A stretch of 32,003 bases of DNA from Collinsella sp. (lineage in GTDB: Bacteria; Actinomycetota; Coriobacteriia; Coriobacteriales; Coriobacteriaceae). The notes beneath the pieces are model-generated. The model saw nothing but the letters and a program-made list of their open reading frames with translations, ran no database searches and was not told the origin of the DNA. The DNA lies in assembly GCA_019414205.1 (NCBI GenBank), contig DXML01000004.1:48671-80673 (forward strand), written 5' to 3'. Positions 15,120-23,221 of this stretch are shown here, one piece after another. Made by a program: the position numbers and the translations under genes. Every line of letters begins with the position of its first letter. Position 1 is the first letter of the stretch.

Positions 15120-15135
15120 TGTTTCACGTGAAACA
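15120..15135. promoter_or_regulatory. parS site 3
   Basis: Third perfect TGTTTCACGTGAAACA, again 39 bp from site 2. The equal spacing places the three sites at a near-constant helical phase. The parA start is 40 bp downstream, so ParB bound here could also affect parAB transcription. Confidence 0.95.
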
Positions 15136-15174
15136 TCCTCCGTTTGACAGCTTTAATACACACCAGGAGGGACC

Positions 15175-15975
15175 GTGGGATTTCGCGACGTTAAGCGTTC
15201 TAAGAACGCAAAAGACACGCGTATCATTGCAATCATCAATCAAAAAGGCGGCGTCGGTAAGTCAACGACGGCTGTAAACCTTGCAGCAGCACTGGGTGAG
15301 CAGGGTCGTAAGACACTGATTGTCGATTTTGATCCGCAGGGAAACAGTACCAGTGGATTTGGAATTGAAAAAGAAGACCTTGATCACTGCATCTATGATG
15401 CATTGTTGAATGATGTGCCGGCAGAATCGCTTGTTCTTGATACAAATTGCAAAAAGGTATTCGTAATTCCAGCTACGATTCAGCTTGCAGGTGCCGAAAT
15501 TGAGCTCGTAAGCGCAATTGCTCGTGAAACCCGCCTCAAAGATTTGCTTGAGCCGATTCAGGACGAGTTCGATTTTATTTTCATTGACTGTCCTCCTTCG
15601 CTCGGCCTGCTTACTATCAATGCCTTGACCGCAGCAGATAGCGTTTTGATTCCAATCCAGTGTGAGTATTACGCACTCGAGGGCGTTACGAAGCTGCTTG
15701 AGTCAATGAAGATGGTCAAATCACGTCTGAACAAGGGCTTAGACACCTATGGCGTGCTTATGACCATGTATGACTCACGTACTTCTTTGTCGAATCAGGT
15801 TGTTGAGGAAGTTCAATCGTACTTTGGTGATAAGGCGTTTAAGACGCTGATTCCCCGTACGGTTAAAATCTCTGAAGCTCCGTCTTTTGGAGAACCGGTA
15901 ATTACCTATGCACCTCAAAACAAGGGTGCAAAAGCGTATATGAACCTTGCAAAAGAGGTGATCAAGCGTGCCTAG
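15175..15975 (+). CDS. parA: chromosome partitioning ATPase ParA/Soj
   Basis: The 266-aa product is a Walker-type ParA with the deviant Walker A KGGVGKST (about 24-31), the DFDPQGNST switch and the IFIDCPPSLGLL Walker B segment. It drives segregation of origin regions by ATP-dependent DNA binding, stimulated by ParB. GTG 15175 is preceded by AGGAGG. The short basic N-terminal leader (about 15 residues before RIIAIINQ) is common in chromosomal Soj. It overlaps parB by 8 bp. Confidence 0.97.
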   Translation: MGFRDVKRSKNAKDTRIIAIINQKGGVGKSTTAVNLAAALGEQGRKTLIVDFDPQGNSTSGFGIEKEDLDHCIYDALLNDVPAESLVLDTNCKKVFVIPATIQLAGAEIELVSAIARETRLKDLLEPIQDEFDFIFIDCPPSLGLLTINALTAADSVLIPIQCEYYALEGVTKLLESMKMVKSRLNKGLDTYGVLMTMYDSRTSLSNQVVEEVQSYFGDKAFKTLIPRTVKISEAPSFGEPVITYAPQNKGAKAYMNLAKEVIKRA

Positions 15976-16873
15976 TGCAAAGAAACGTGGTGGATTGGGA
16001 CGCGGACTCAATGCTTTGGTCTCAGAGGCTGAGTATGAGACCGGTGGTTCTGCTGCATCTGCTTCAAATGCCTCATCTGAAACAAAACTACCTATTGAGG
16101 ATATCGTTCCCAACCCTAATCAACCGCGAATTCACTTTAATGAAACTGAACTTCGCGAGTTGAGCGAGTCAATCCAAGAACATGGCGTTTTGCAGCCGCT
16201 CTTGGTTCGCAAGCATGGAAACGGCTATGAGATCATCGCTGGTGAGCGTCGTTACCAGGCGTCAAAGCTTGCTGGTCTTGAGGAGCTGCCTGTCATCATT
16301 AAAGATGTTAATGATGAAGAGATGCTGGCTCTTGCTCTTATCGAAAACCTTCAGCGTTCTGATCTGAATCCCGTCGAAGAGGCTAAGGGCTATCGCCAGC
16401 TCATTGATGCCAGCGGTATGACCCAGGAGGCATTGTCGAAGGCAGTAAGCAAATCACGCTCTGCAATTACAAATTCGCTGCGCCTTCTCGATCTCCCCGA
16501 AGTAGTTCAGCAGATGATTTTTGAGGGTAAACTTACTGCTGGTCACGCACGTGCGATTCTTGCAGTTCCCTATGAGGATGCTCGAATTCGACTTGCAGAG
16601 AAGGTTGTTGCGGAGGGCCTTTCTGTAAGAGCGACAGAAAATCTTGCTCCATTGTTTTCTGCCGGAGAGACACCTAAGACGCCGCGGCCTGCAACGCCTC
16701 AGTCTTTTAAAAAGGCTGCGCGTGTGCTTCGTCAGGTATTTAATACCAACGTGCGCGTGAAAAGCTCGCGTGGAAAGAATAAGATTGAGATTGAGTTTAA
16801 AGACGAGGAAGAGCTCTCTCGTATTCTTGGTGAAATGATTCAGTTTGATCAAGGAGGCCAAGATGAGGAATAA
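15968..16873 (+). CDS. parB: chromosome partitioning protein ParB/Spo0J
   Basis: The 301-aa product has the ParB/Srx CTPase domain with GERRYQASKLAG and ENLQRSDLNPVEEAKGY, preceded by PNPNQPR and followed by the helix-turn-helix TQEALSKAVSKSRSAITNSLRL that reads parS. The C-terminal dimerisation region contains RQVFNTNVRVKSS. It starts with GTG inside the parA end and is thus translationally coupled. The three parS sites upstream of parA are its expected loading sites. Confidence 0.97.
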   Translation: MPSAKKRGGLGRGLNALVSEAEYETGGSAASASNASSETKLPIEDIVPNPNQPRIHFNETELRELSESIQEHGVLQPLLVRKHGNGYEIIAGERRYQASKLAGLEELPVIIKDVNDEEMLALALIENLQRSDLNPVEEAKGYRQLIDASGMTQEALSKAVSKSRSAITNSLRLLDLPEVVQQMIFEGKLTAGHARAILAVPYEDARIRLAEKVVAEGLSVRATENLAPLFSAGETPKTPRPATPQSFKKAARVLRQVFNTNVRVKSSRGKNKIEIEFKDEEELSRILGEMIQFDQGGQDEE

Positions 16874-17117
16874 GATTTTAACTGCGATTGTATTGGTGAC
16901 GACTGTCGCGGCCGGTGCCTTTGCTGGCTATAAGATCGCGACAGACGATGAACTTCGAGGTCGTTTGCTTCGTGGTGCGCAAGATATTGTCGATACTTCC
17001 AAGAAGAAAATGGATGTTATGACAGAAGATGTTGCCATGCGTACTGCTCAGGTAACAAAAAATCCTAAGATTAATCAAGGTTGGGTTAGCAACCAATGGG
17101 AAAATGTAGGCTATTAG
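16863..17117 (+). CDS. small membrane protein after parB, YtxH-like
   Basis: The 84-aa product begins MRNKILTAIVLV and has one N-terminal membrane segment (about 4-24), a basic/acidic helical middle (DELRGRLLRGAQDIVDTSKK) and no cysteine. The pattern recalls YtxH-domain proteins but I cannot assign a function. ATG 16863 is chosen over an earlier in-frame ATG because AAGGAGG precedes it at ideal distance. It overlaps the end of parB by 11 bp, so it is the last gene of the rsmG-parAB unit. Confidence 0.85.
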   Translation: MRNKILTAIVLVTTVAAGAFAGYKIATDDELRGRLLRGAQDIVDTSKKKMDVMTEDVAMRTAQVTKNPKINQGWVSNQWENVGY

Positions 17118-17146
17118 GTACCTAACAATTACCCTGCTTATTTTGA

Positions 17147-17187
17147 GCGGCCCTTGTCTGATTCATGAGACAAGGGCCGCTTATTTT
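17147..17187 (+). terminator. terminator of the parAB unit
   Basis: A 13-bp stem, GCGGCCCTTGTCT with AGACAAGGGCCGC around an 8-nt loop, is followed by TTATTTT. It lies 29 bp after the small membrane protein gene. Confidence 0.92.
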
Positions 17188-17235
17188 GTCACTAAACAAT
17201 GGGGAAGCTAGCAGCGGTCCAAAATTGAGGTCAAT

Positions 17236-17277
17236 AAATGAAACGGCCCCTGTTGCATATCCTGCAACAGGGGCCGT
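17236..17277 (-). terminator. terminator of rlmN
   Basis: A perfect 15-bp stem (17243-17257 with 17263-17277, loop 5 nt) is followed on the minus strand by TTTCATTTATT. It lies 38 bp beyond the rlmN stop. The U-tract is interrupted, so termination may be less efficient or the stem may work in both directions. Confidence 0.8.
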
Positions 17278-17281
17278 CCGA

Positions 17282-17297
17282 TGTTTCACATGAAACG
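17282..17297. promoter_or_regulatory. parS-like site beside rlmN
   Basis: TGTTTCACATGAAACG matches the 16-bp parS consensus at 14 of 16 positions. It sits between the rlmN stop and its terminator, 2.2 kb from the perfect cluster. It is a candidate secondary ParB site. Confidence 0.55.
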
Positions 17298-17315
17298 TTT
17301 TGGAGTGCGACTCCC

Positions 17316-18368
17316 CTATGCGTTCTTCTGAACTTTGAAGCGCTGTTTCAGCTGTCCGCAAGCGGCGTCAATATCGTTACCACGGGAGTTACGAATCGTG
17401 GTCTCGATGCCACGGGACTCAAGACGACGCTGAAGATCCTCAACCTTATGAATCGGCGACGGCTTGAGCGGGCTGCCCTCGATGTCGTTAAGCTGAATCA
17501 GGTTAACGTGGCACAGCGTTCCCTCGCAGAAGTCGCAGAGCGCCTGCATCTCGGGATTCGTATCGTTGACGCCTTCGATCATGGCATACTCATAGGTCGG
17601 GCGGCGGCCAGTCTTCTCGGTGTAGAGCTGAAGCGCTTCGTGAAGGCGAAGCAGCGTGTATTTCTTAACACCGGGCATGAGCTTATTGCGCGTCGACTGG
17701 ATGGCGGAATGCAGGGAAACGGCAAGAGTGAACTGCTCGGGGATATCGGCAAATTTGCGAATACCGGGAATAACGCCGCTGGTAGAGACGGTGAGGTGAC
17801 GAGCGCCGATACCGATGCCATCGGGATCGTTGAGGATACGCAGTGCCTTGAGAACCTCGTCGTAGTTGGCAAACGGCTCGCCCTGGCCCATGAAGACAAC
17901 GCTTGTGGCACGCTCGCCAAAGTCGTTGGATACATGAAGCACCTGGTCGACGATCTCTTGAGCGGTCAGAGAGCGCTTGAGGCCGTTGAGACCGGTAGCG
18001 CAAAAGGCGCAGCCCATGCCGCAGCCTGCCTGGGTGGAAACGCAGACGGAAAGCTTGTTACGACGGGGCATGCCGACAGTCTCGACGGAAATGCCATCGT
18101 GGTACTCGAGCAGATACTTGCGCGAGCCATCTTTGGAAACCTGCTTGGTGAGTTCAGTCGGCGTATCAAAGGCAAAAGCCTCTTTAAGCTGCTCACGGAA
18201 AGCCTTGGGGAGGTTGGTCATATCGTCAAACGAACAAACGTTCTTCTCAAAGACCCATTCGATGAGCTGCTTCGCGCGGAAGGCGGGCTGGCCAAGTTCG
18301 GCCACGAGCTCGCGAATATCGTTTTGGCTCAAGTCGCGAATGTCCTGAGATTTAGTCCTGGGATTCAT
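17316..18368 (-). CDS. rlmN: dual-specificity RNA methyltransferase RlmN
   Basis: The 350-aa radical-SAM enzyme makes m2A at position 2503 of 23S rRNA and A37 of some tRNAs. The 4Fe-4S motif is CGMGCAFC (C-x3-C-x2-C) near residue 115, preceded by the N-terminal helical domain, with later motifs GQGEPFANYDEVL and STSGVIPGIRKFA. The C-terminal GNDIDAACGQL holds the conserved methyl-carrying cysteine. ATG 18368 has GAAAGG upstream. It is on the lagging strand, convergent with the parAB unit and divergent from ddl. Confidence 0.97.
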   Translation of the reverse strand: MNPRTKSQDIRDLSQNDIRELVAELGQPAFRAKQLIEWVFEKNVCSFDDMTNLPKAFREQLKEAFAFDTPTELTKQVSKDGSRKYLLEYHDGISVETVGMPRRNKLSVCVSTQAGCGMGCAFCATGLNGLKRSLTAQEIVDQVLHVSNDFGERATSVVFMGQGEPFANYDEVLKALRILNDPDGIGIGARHLTVSTSGVIPGIRKFADIPEQFTLAVSLHSAIQSTRNKLMPGVKKYTLLRLHEALQLYTEKTGRRPTYEYAMIEGVNDTNPEMQALCDFCEGTLCHVNLIQLNDIEGSPLKPSPIHKVEDLQRRLESRGIETTIRNSRGNDIDAACGQLKQRFKVQKNA

Positions 18369-18383
18369 GGAAGCCTTTCGATT

Positions 18384-18413
18384 TTGGGGAAACGTAGAGG
18401 GTATCGCTACAAT
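18384..18413 (+). promoter_or_regulatory. candidate ddl promoter
   Basis: TTGGGG (18384-18389) and TACAAT (18408-18413) are spaced 18 nt apart in the 85-bp gap between the divergent rlmN and ddl genes. The -10 is good and the -35 is weak. Confidence 0.45.
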
Positions 18414-18453
18414 ATGGTATCAGCTGCAGAAATTATAGAGGAGGAGTCTGCCC

Positions 18454-19419
18454 ATGCCGGGTAAAAGCCTAGAGAACATGCACGTAGCGGTCTTGGCGGG
18501 CGGTCATTCCGCCGAGCGCGAGATCTCGCTCGATTCGGGAAAGAACGTTGTGGTGGCACTGAAGGAAGCCGGCTACACCTCGGTGGAGCTGCTTGACACG
18601 GCCGCTGATGACTTTATGGTAACCATGGCGACCGGCGGATTCGATGTGGCATTTATCGCCATGCACGGCGCCGGCGGTGAGGATGGCGCCATGCAGGGTG
18701 CCATGGAGACCCTGGGTATCCCCTACACGGCCTCGGGCGTACTTGCCAGCGCCTGCGGTGCCGACAAGGAGGTCTCTAAGCTCCTATACGCCAAGGCGGG
18801 CATTCCCATTGCCCCCGGCCTTGCGCTCGAGGTGGGCGATGAAGTCGATATCGATCATATCGTCGAGGTTTGTGGCGAGCGCTGCTTTGTGAAGCCGGCC
18901 GTCAACGGTTCCAGCTATGGCATTTCCCTGGTCCATGAGCCCTCCGAGCTGCCCGCGGCAATCGCCAAGGCGTTTGAGTACGGCGACAAAGTGCTGGTCG
19001 AGAAGTGCATCGAGGGTACCGAGATCACCGTCGGCGTATACGGCGAAGATGACGTACGCGCCCTGCCGATTGTCGAGATTCGTAAGCCCGAGGACTGCGA
19101 GTTCTACGATCTGGACGTGAAGTATGTCGACCCTACGGATATCCATCGCATTCCGGCGCAGATTTCACCCGAGAATTACGCTCGCGCTCAGGAACTTGCC
19201 TGTGCCGCTCACAAGGCCCTCGGTTGCCTGGGTATCTCGCGCAGCGACTTTATTGTGAGCGAGGACGGCCCCGTTATCCTCGAGACCAATACCATTCCCG
19301 GCATGACCGATACGTCGCTGTATCCGGATGAGATCCGCCACACCGACGACATGACGTTCCCGCAGGTCTGTGACAGCCTGATCCGTATGGGCCTTCGTCG
19401 AGCGGGCATTGCATGCTAA
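18454..19419 (+). CDS. ddl: D-alanine--D-alanine ligase
   Basis: This ATP-grasp enzyme makes the D-Ala-D-Ala dipeptide of peptidoglycan in the cytoplasm. The 321-aa product shows GGHSAEREISL (16-26), HGAGGEDGAMQG, the ATP-binding EKCIEGTEITVGV and the C-terminal ILETNTIPGMTDTSLYP. The omega-loop reads FYDLDVKYVD, keeping the Lys-Tyr pair of D-Ala-D-Ala rather than D-Ala-D-Lac ligases. GAGGAGG precedes ATG 18454. The stop overlaps the start of the helicase gene by 7 bp, so these two are cotranscribed. Confidence 0.97.
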   Translation: MPGKSLENMHVAVLAGGHSAEREISLDSGKNVVVALKEAGYTSVELLDTAADDFMVTMATGGFDVAFIAMHGAGGEDGAMQGAMETLGIPYTASGVLASACGADKEVSKLLYAKAGIPIAPGLALEVGDEVDIDHIVEVCGERCFVKPAVNGSSYGISLVHEPSELPAAIAKAFEYGDKVLVEKCIEGTEITVGVYGEDDVRALPIVEIRKPEDCEFYDLDVKYVDPTDIHRIPAQISPENYARAQELACAAHKALGCLGISRSDFIVSEDGPVILETNTIPGMTDTSLYPDEIRHTDDMTFPQVCDSLIRMGLRRAGIAC

Positions 19420-22307
19420 TCGAGGACGCGGTTTCGTCAGGAACGCCGCAGTTTGTCATCGACTCCTATGCCACGCTTGCTGACCGCGCCAAAACGCAGT
19501 CCTTCGGCCTTATCGAGGAAGATGTGATTGTCCTCGATACCGAGACCACGGGTCTTTCGGTGCAGGACAACGAGCTGATCGAGATCTCGGCGGCCCGTCT
19601 TTCGGGCCGCGAGGTCATCGACCGCTTCGATACCTTCGTGCATCCCAAACAGCTGATTCCCGCCGAGATTACCGAGCTCACGAGCATTACAAATGCCGAT
19701 GTGGCAGATGCCCCGTCGGCGGTTGAGGCCGTCGCCGCTCTCGCCGATTTTGTCGGTGGCTGCCCGGTGATCGCACACAACGCCACGTTCGACCGCTCGT
19801 TTATCGAGTCGGTCAAAGGCGGCGTCAACGTGAGCGATATTTGGATCGATTCGCTGGCGCTGTCGCGCATCGCGCTTCCGCGCCTGGCCTCGCACAAGCT
19901 GTCTTTTATGGCCGATCTGTTTGGCTGCGACTCGGTATCACACCGTGCCAATGCCGACGTCGACGCCCTGTGTGGCGTATGGCGCGTGTTGCTCGTGGCG
20001 CTCACCGACTTGCCCCAGGGCCTCATGGCGCGCCTAGCCGACATGCATCCGGACGTGCCTTGGTCCTATCGTCCTATCTTCTCATTCTTGGCAGGGCAGA
20101 ACCCTGGTTCCATCTTCTCTCTCAGCGCCGCTCGTGCTGACGTTCTCAAGGCCGATCGCGCCGACGATCGGGTGGACGCCGATGAGCTGCCGGTTCTCAA
20201 GATGCCGAGTCGTGAGGAGATCGAGGCAGACTATGCACCAGGTGGCCTGGTCAATCGCATGTATCCCACCTACGAGCCGCGTGATGAGCAGATCGCGATG
20301 GCGCTCGAGGTCCGCGATGCGCTGGTCACGGGCACTCATCGAGTAATTGAGGCAGGCACAGGCGTCGGCAAATCGATGGCCTATCTGGTGCCTTTTGCCG
20401 AGGCAGCACGCCGTAACAACATCACGGTTGGTATTGCGACCAAATCGAACAATCTTGCCGACCAGCTCATGTACCATGAGCTGCCAAAACTTGCGGAGCA
20501 ACTGGACGGTGGTCTGTCATTTTGCGCTCTCAAGGGGTATGACCACTATCCGTGCCTGCGCAAGCTCGAGCGCATGAGCCGCGGCCGGGTCGAGATTACC
20601 ACCAAGCGCGATCCGGCGGACACGCTCACGGCGGTCGCGGTCATTATGGCGTACGTCTGCCAATCAGCCGATGGCGACCTTGACTCGCTCGGCATTCGGT
20701 GGCGCAGCGTCAACCGTCCCGACTTTACGACGGCCTCGCGCGAGTGTGCTCGTCGCCTCTGCCCGTTTTTCCCTGATAAATGTTTGGTCCACGGCGCTCG
20801 CCGTCGTGCGGCGCATGCCGATGTGGTGGTCACCAACCATTCCCTGCTGTTCCGCAACGTCGCGGCCGAGGGCAGGATTTTGCCGCCGATTCGTCATTGG
20901 GTAATCGACGAGGCCCATTCCATCGAGCGCGAGGCGCGCCGTCAGTGGGCGCGTGTGGTGTCGGCGGACGAATCACGCGTCCTGTTCGAGCGTCTGGGTG
21001 GCTCGAGCACCGGCGCGCTAAGCCAGGTTTCCCGTGATTTGGCAACCTCCGAGGGCTCTACGCTCTATCTGGGCCTTACCGCCAAGGCGACGTCGACGGT
21101 TGCGCGCGCGAGCATGGCGATCGCCGGCGTGTTCGATGGCGTTCGCGAGCTCGGTCGCCGTGCCCGTGGGGGCTATGACAATGCCAATCTATGGATTGGC
21201 CCCGAGCTGCGCGAATCTGACGACTGGCATGATTTCTTACAGTCGGCCTACACTGGCATCGACGCATTGGAACAAGCTGACAAGAGCGTCGACGCGCTGG
21301 TGCAAGCCGTCGCCGCCGACAAGCCAGAGGTTGTTGTCGACCTGGGTGATATCTCGCGCCGCCTGCATGAGCTGGCCGAGAACCTAAAACTCATCATTGA
21401 TGGTACCGATGAACACTACGTGTATTCGCTGCAGGTCAATCGCAGGCTGCGTGCCGGCGGAGAGTCAATGACCGCAGAGCGCATCGACATTGGCGAGGCC
21501 TTGGCAACCGAGTGGCTGCCCGAGGTTCACACGGCTATCTTTGCCTCGGCGACCATGACGGTGTCCAAAAGCTTTGAACACTTTAACCATGCGGTCGGCC
21601 TCGATCGCATCGGTGCTTCAACATCCTCATCGCTGCACTTGGACTCGAGCTACGACTTCGATTCGAACATGGCTGTAGTCGTTGCGGGCGATATCCCCGA
21701 TCCGCGCGATCGTGAGAGCTATCTTACGGCGCTCGAGCGCGTGCTGGTCGACGCCCATCTTGCCATGGGCGGATCGGTGCTCACGTTGTTCACCAATCGG
21801 CGCGACATGGAGGACCTATACGCCCGCGTTGAGCCCAAGATGGCCCGTGCGGGTCTGGAGCTCAACTGCCAGCAGCGCAACTCATCTCCTCGTCGCCTGC
21901 GCGACCGGTTTATCAACGAACCGACCTCGTCGCTTTTTGCGCTCAAGGCCTTCTGGGAGGGGTTTGATGCCAGCGGCGAGACGCTGCGCTGCGTCATCAT
22001 TCCCAAGTTGCCGTTCTCAAGCCCCACGGACCCGCTCTCGTGCGAGCGCAACCTGCGCGAAGACCGCGCATGGGCGCGCTATTCGCTGCCCGAGGCGGTG
22101 CTCGAGGTTAAGCAGGCCGCGGGGCGTTTGATTCGCTCGTCGACCGATAGCGGTGTGCTGATCTTGGCGGATCCTCGCCTGGTGACGAAGGGCTATGGCA
22201 AGAAGTTCTTAACGTCGCTGCCCACGAGCTCCTACCAGCGCATCGAATCGGCGCAGATCGGGCACTATCTACAGCTGTGGCGTGCACGCCACGAGCGGCG
22301 GCGCTAA
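19413..22307 (+). CDS. DinG-type helicase with N-terminal DnaQ-like 3'-5' exonuclease
   Basis: The 964-aa protein fuses a DEDDh exonuclease to an XPD/DinG superfamily 2 helicase. Exonuclease motifs are VLDTETTG (40-47), AHNATFDRSF (121-130) and SHRANADVDAL (176-186). Helicase motifs are Walker A GTGVGKS (315-321) and DEAH (499-502), followed by SATMTVSKSF and a C-terminal KQAAGRLIRSSTDSG arginine-finger region. Several cysteines lie between Walker A and DEAH (C371, C381 and the group in ECARRLCPFFPDKC), suggesting an Fe-S cluster as in E. coli DinG and XPD; this is inferred. The exonuclease fusion is known from Firmicute DinG. ATG 19413 overlaps ddl, and the stop overlaps the convergent WYL gene by 4 bp. 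A DNA-repair role is expected. Confidence 0.93.
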   Translation: MLIEDAVSSGTPQFVIDSYATLADRAKTQSFGLIEEDVIVLDTETTGLSVQDNELIEISAARLSGREVIDRFDTFVHPKQLIPAEITELTSITNADVADAPSAVEAVAALADFVGGCPVIAHNATFDRSFIESVKGGVNVSDIWIDSLALSRIALPRLASHKLSFMADLFGCDSVSHRANADVDALCGVWRVLLVALTDLPQGLMARLADMHPDVPWSYRPIFSFLAGQNPGSIFSLSAARADVLKADRADDRVDADELPVLKMPSREEIEADYAPGGLVNRMYPTYEPRDEQIAMALEVRDALVTGTHRVIEAGTGVGKSMAYLVPFAEAARRNNITVGIATKSNNLADQLMYHELPKLAEQLDGGLSFCALKGYDHYPCLRKLERMSRGRVEITTKRDPADTLTAVAVIMAYVCQSADGDLDSLGIRWRSVNRPDFTTASRECARRLCPFFPDKCLVHGARRRAAHADVVVTNHSLLFRNVAAEGRILPPIRHWVIDEAHSIEREARRQWARVVSADESRVLFERLGGSSTGALSQVSRDLATSEGSTLYLGLTAKATSTVARASMAIAGVFDGVRELGRRARGGYDNANLWIGPELRESDDWHDFLQSAYTGIDALEQADKSVDALVQAVAADKPEVVVDLGDISRRLHELAENLKLIIDGTDEHYVYSLQVNRRLRAGGESMTAERIDIGEALATEWLPEVHTAIFASATMTVSKSFEHFNHAVGLDRIGASTSSSLHLDSSYDFDSNMAVVVAGDIPDPRDRESYLTALERVLVDAHLAMGGSVLTLFTNRRDMEDLYARVEPKMARAGLELNCQQRNSSPRRLRDRFINEPTSSLFALKAFWEGFDASGETLRCVIIPKLPFSSPTDPLSCERNLREDRAWARYSLPEAVLEVKQAAGRLIRSSTDSGVLILADPRLVTKGYGKKFLTSLPTSSYQRIESAQIGHYLQLWRARHERRR

Positions 22308-23221
22308 AGCGGACAGACGAGGGTTTTTGCCATATCGCACAGACGCTTTGACAGGGCGGGGTCATCCAAGATGCGGATGGCTCCGCCCGCTGCGATTATC
22401 TGGCTCAGCAGCCAACGCTCGGAGCCGTAATGTACGGTTACCGTTGCCATGTCTGTCCCGCTGCGCTCGATGAGGGTGATGCCGGCCCAGTCCAGATGCT
22501 CCGCCATATCGAATGGTATCAAGAGCTTTGCGCTACGCTGCGTCCGGGCAAGGGAATCGTGGAGGGATACAACGTCCGGTACGTGAGGCACGACGGAGTC
22601 TTCCGTCAAGGCGAGTCCCTCGATTTTATCCATGCGATAGGTGCGCTGCTCATCGACCGCGATGTCCCAGGCAATCAGATATGTTTGGTCGCCGTTTGCT
22701 GTAATGCGCAAGGGGTCGACCAGACGCTCGCGTGGCCGCGCATCGTCCATCGAGCGATACGAGATACGACAGCGAACGCCGTCCTGAATGGCGCAGCTCA
22801 GCTGCTGCCAGTGCGACCCGTGGTTGACGGTGTCAGAGACGTGCTGGTTATAGCCGAGCTCTTCGGGTAGAAGAGCATGTCGAATTCGAGCCGCCGCCTG
22901 GGGCTCGATCCCCAACGATTCAAGTTCGTGGTTGAGCACAGCGCCCTCGGCGTCACTCAGGCGCAGCGGTAGTACACGCCCGGCGTCACCGGTGAGGACC
23001 ACGCGCTCGCCGTGGCATTCGCAGATGATACGCGCACCCGATTCTCGGTCCGCGAGCGTCGAGACGATCTCGAGAATCTCGTCGAGCGACGCCCCCGTGA
23101 TGTCAAAGCGACTGCAAATCTCGGTTCGTGTCATGCCGCTCTCGCCGGCGGCGTAGAGGGCCTCCATGATGTCGATGGCGCGCGAGAGCCTCTGCTCGCT
23201 GGTGAGTTTACGCACGGGCAT
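22304..23221 (-). CDS. WYL-domain transcriptional regulator (second of pair, PafC-like)
   Basis: The 305-aa product has an N-terminal winged helix-turn-helix (about 8-65, TRTEICSRFDITGASLDEIL) and a WYL-type domain (about 145-215, with QTYLIAWDIAVDEQRTYRMDKI), then a C-terminal extension. WYL regulators bind ligands such as single-stranded nucleic acid. The adjacent pair resembles actinobacterial PafB/PafC, which activate the LexA-independent DNA-damage response; orthology is inferred. I prefer ATG 23221, which overlaps the upstream gene by 14 bp; a TTG at 23242 with no better site is the alternative. The stop overlaps the end of the DinG-type gene tail to tail. Confidence 0.85.
   Translation of the reverse strand: MPVRKLTSEQRLSRAIDIMEALYAAGESGMTRTEICSRFDITGASLDEILEIVSTLADRESGARIICECHGERVVLTGDAGRVLPLRLSDAEGAVLNHELESLGIEPQAAARIRHALLPEELGYNQHVSDTVNHGSHWQQLSCAIQDGVRCRISYRSMDDARPRERLVDPLRITANGDQTYLIAWDIAVDEQRTYRMDKIEGLALTEDSVVPHVPDVVSLHDSLARTQRSAKLLIPFDMAEHLDWAGITLIERSGTDMATVTVHYGSERWLLSQIIAAGGAIRILDDPALSKRLCDMAKTLVCPL

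Noticed and set aside
17238..18464. 408-aa open frame on the plus strand opposite rlmN
   Set aside because: It begins inside the rlmN terminator stem and is fully antisense to a clear radical-SAM gene.
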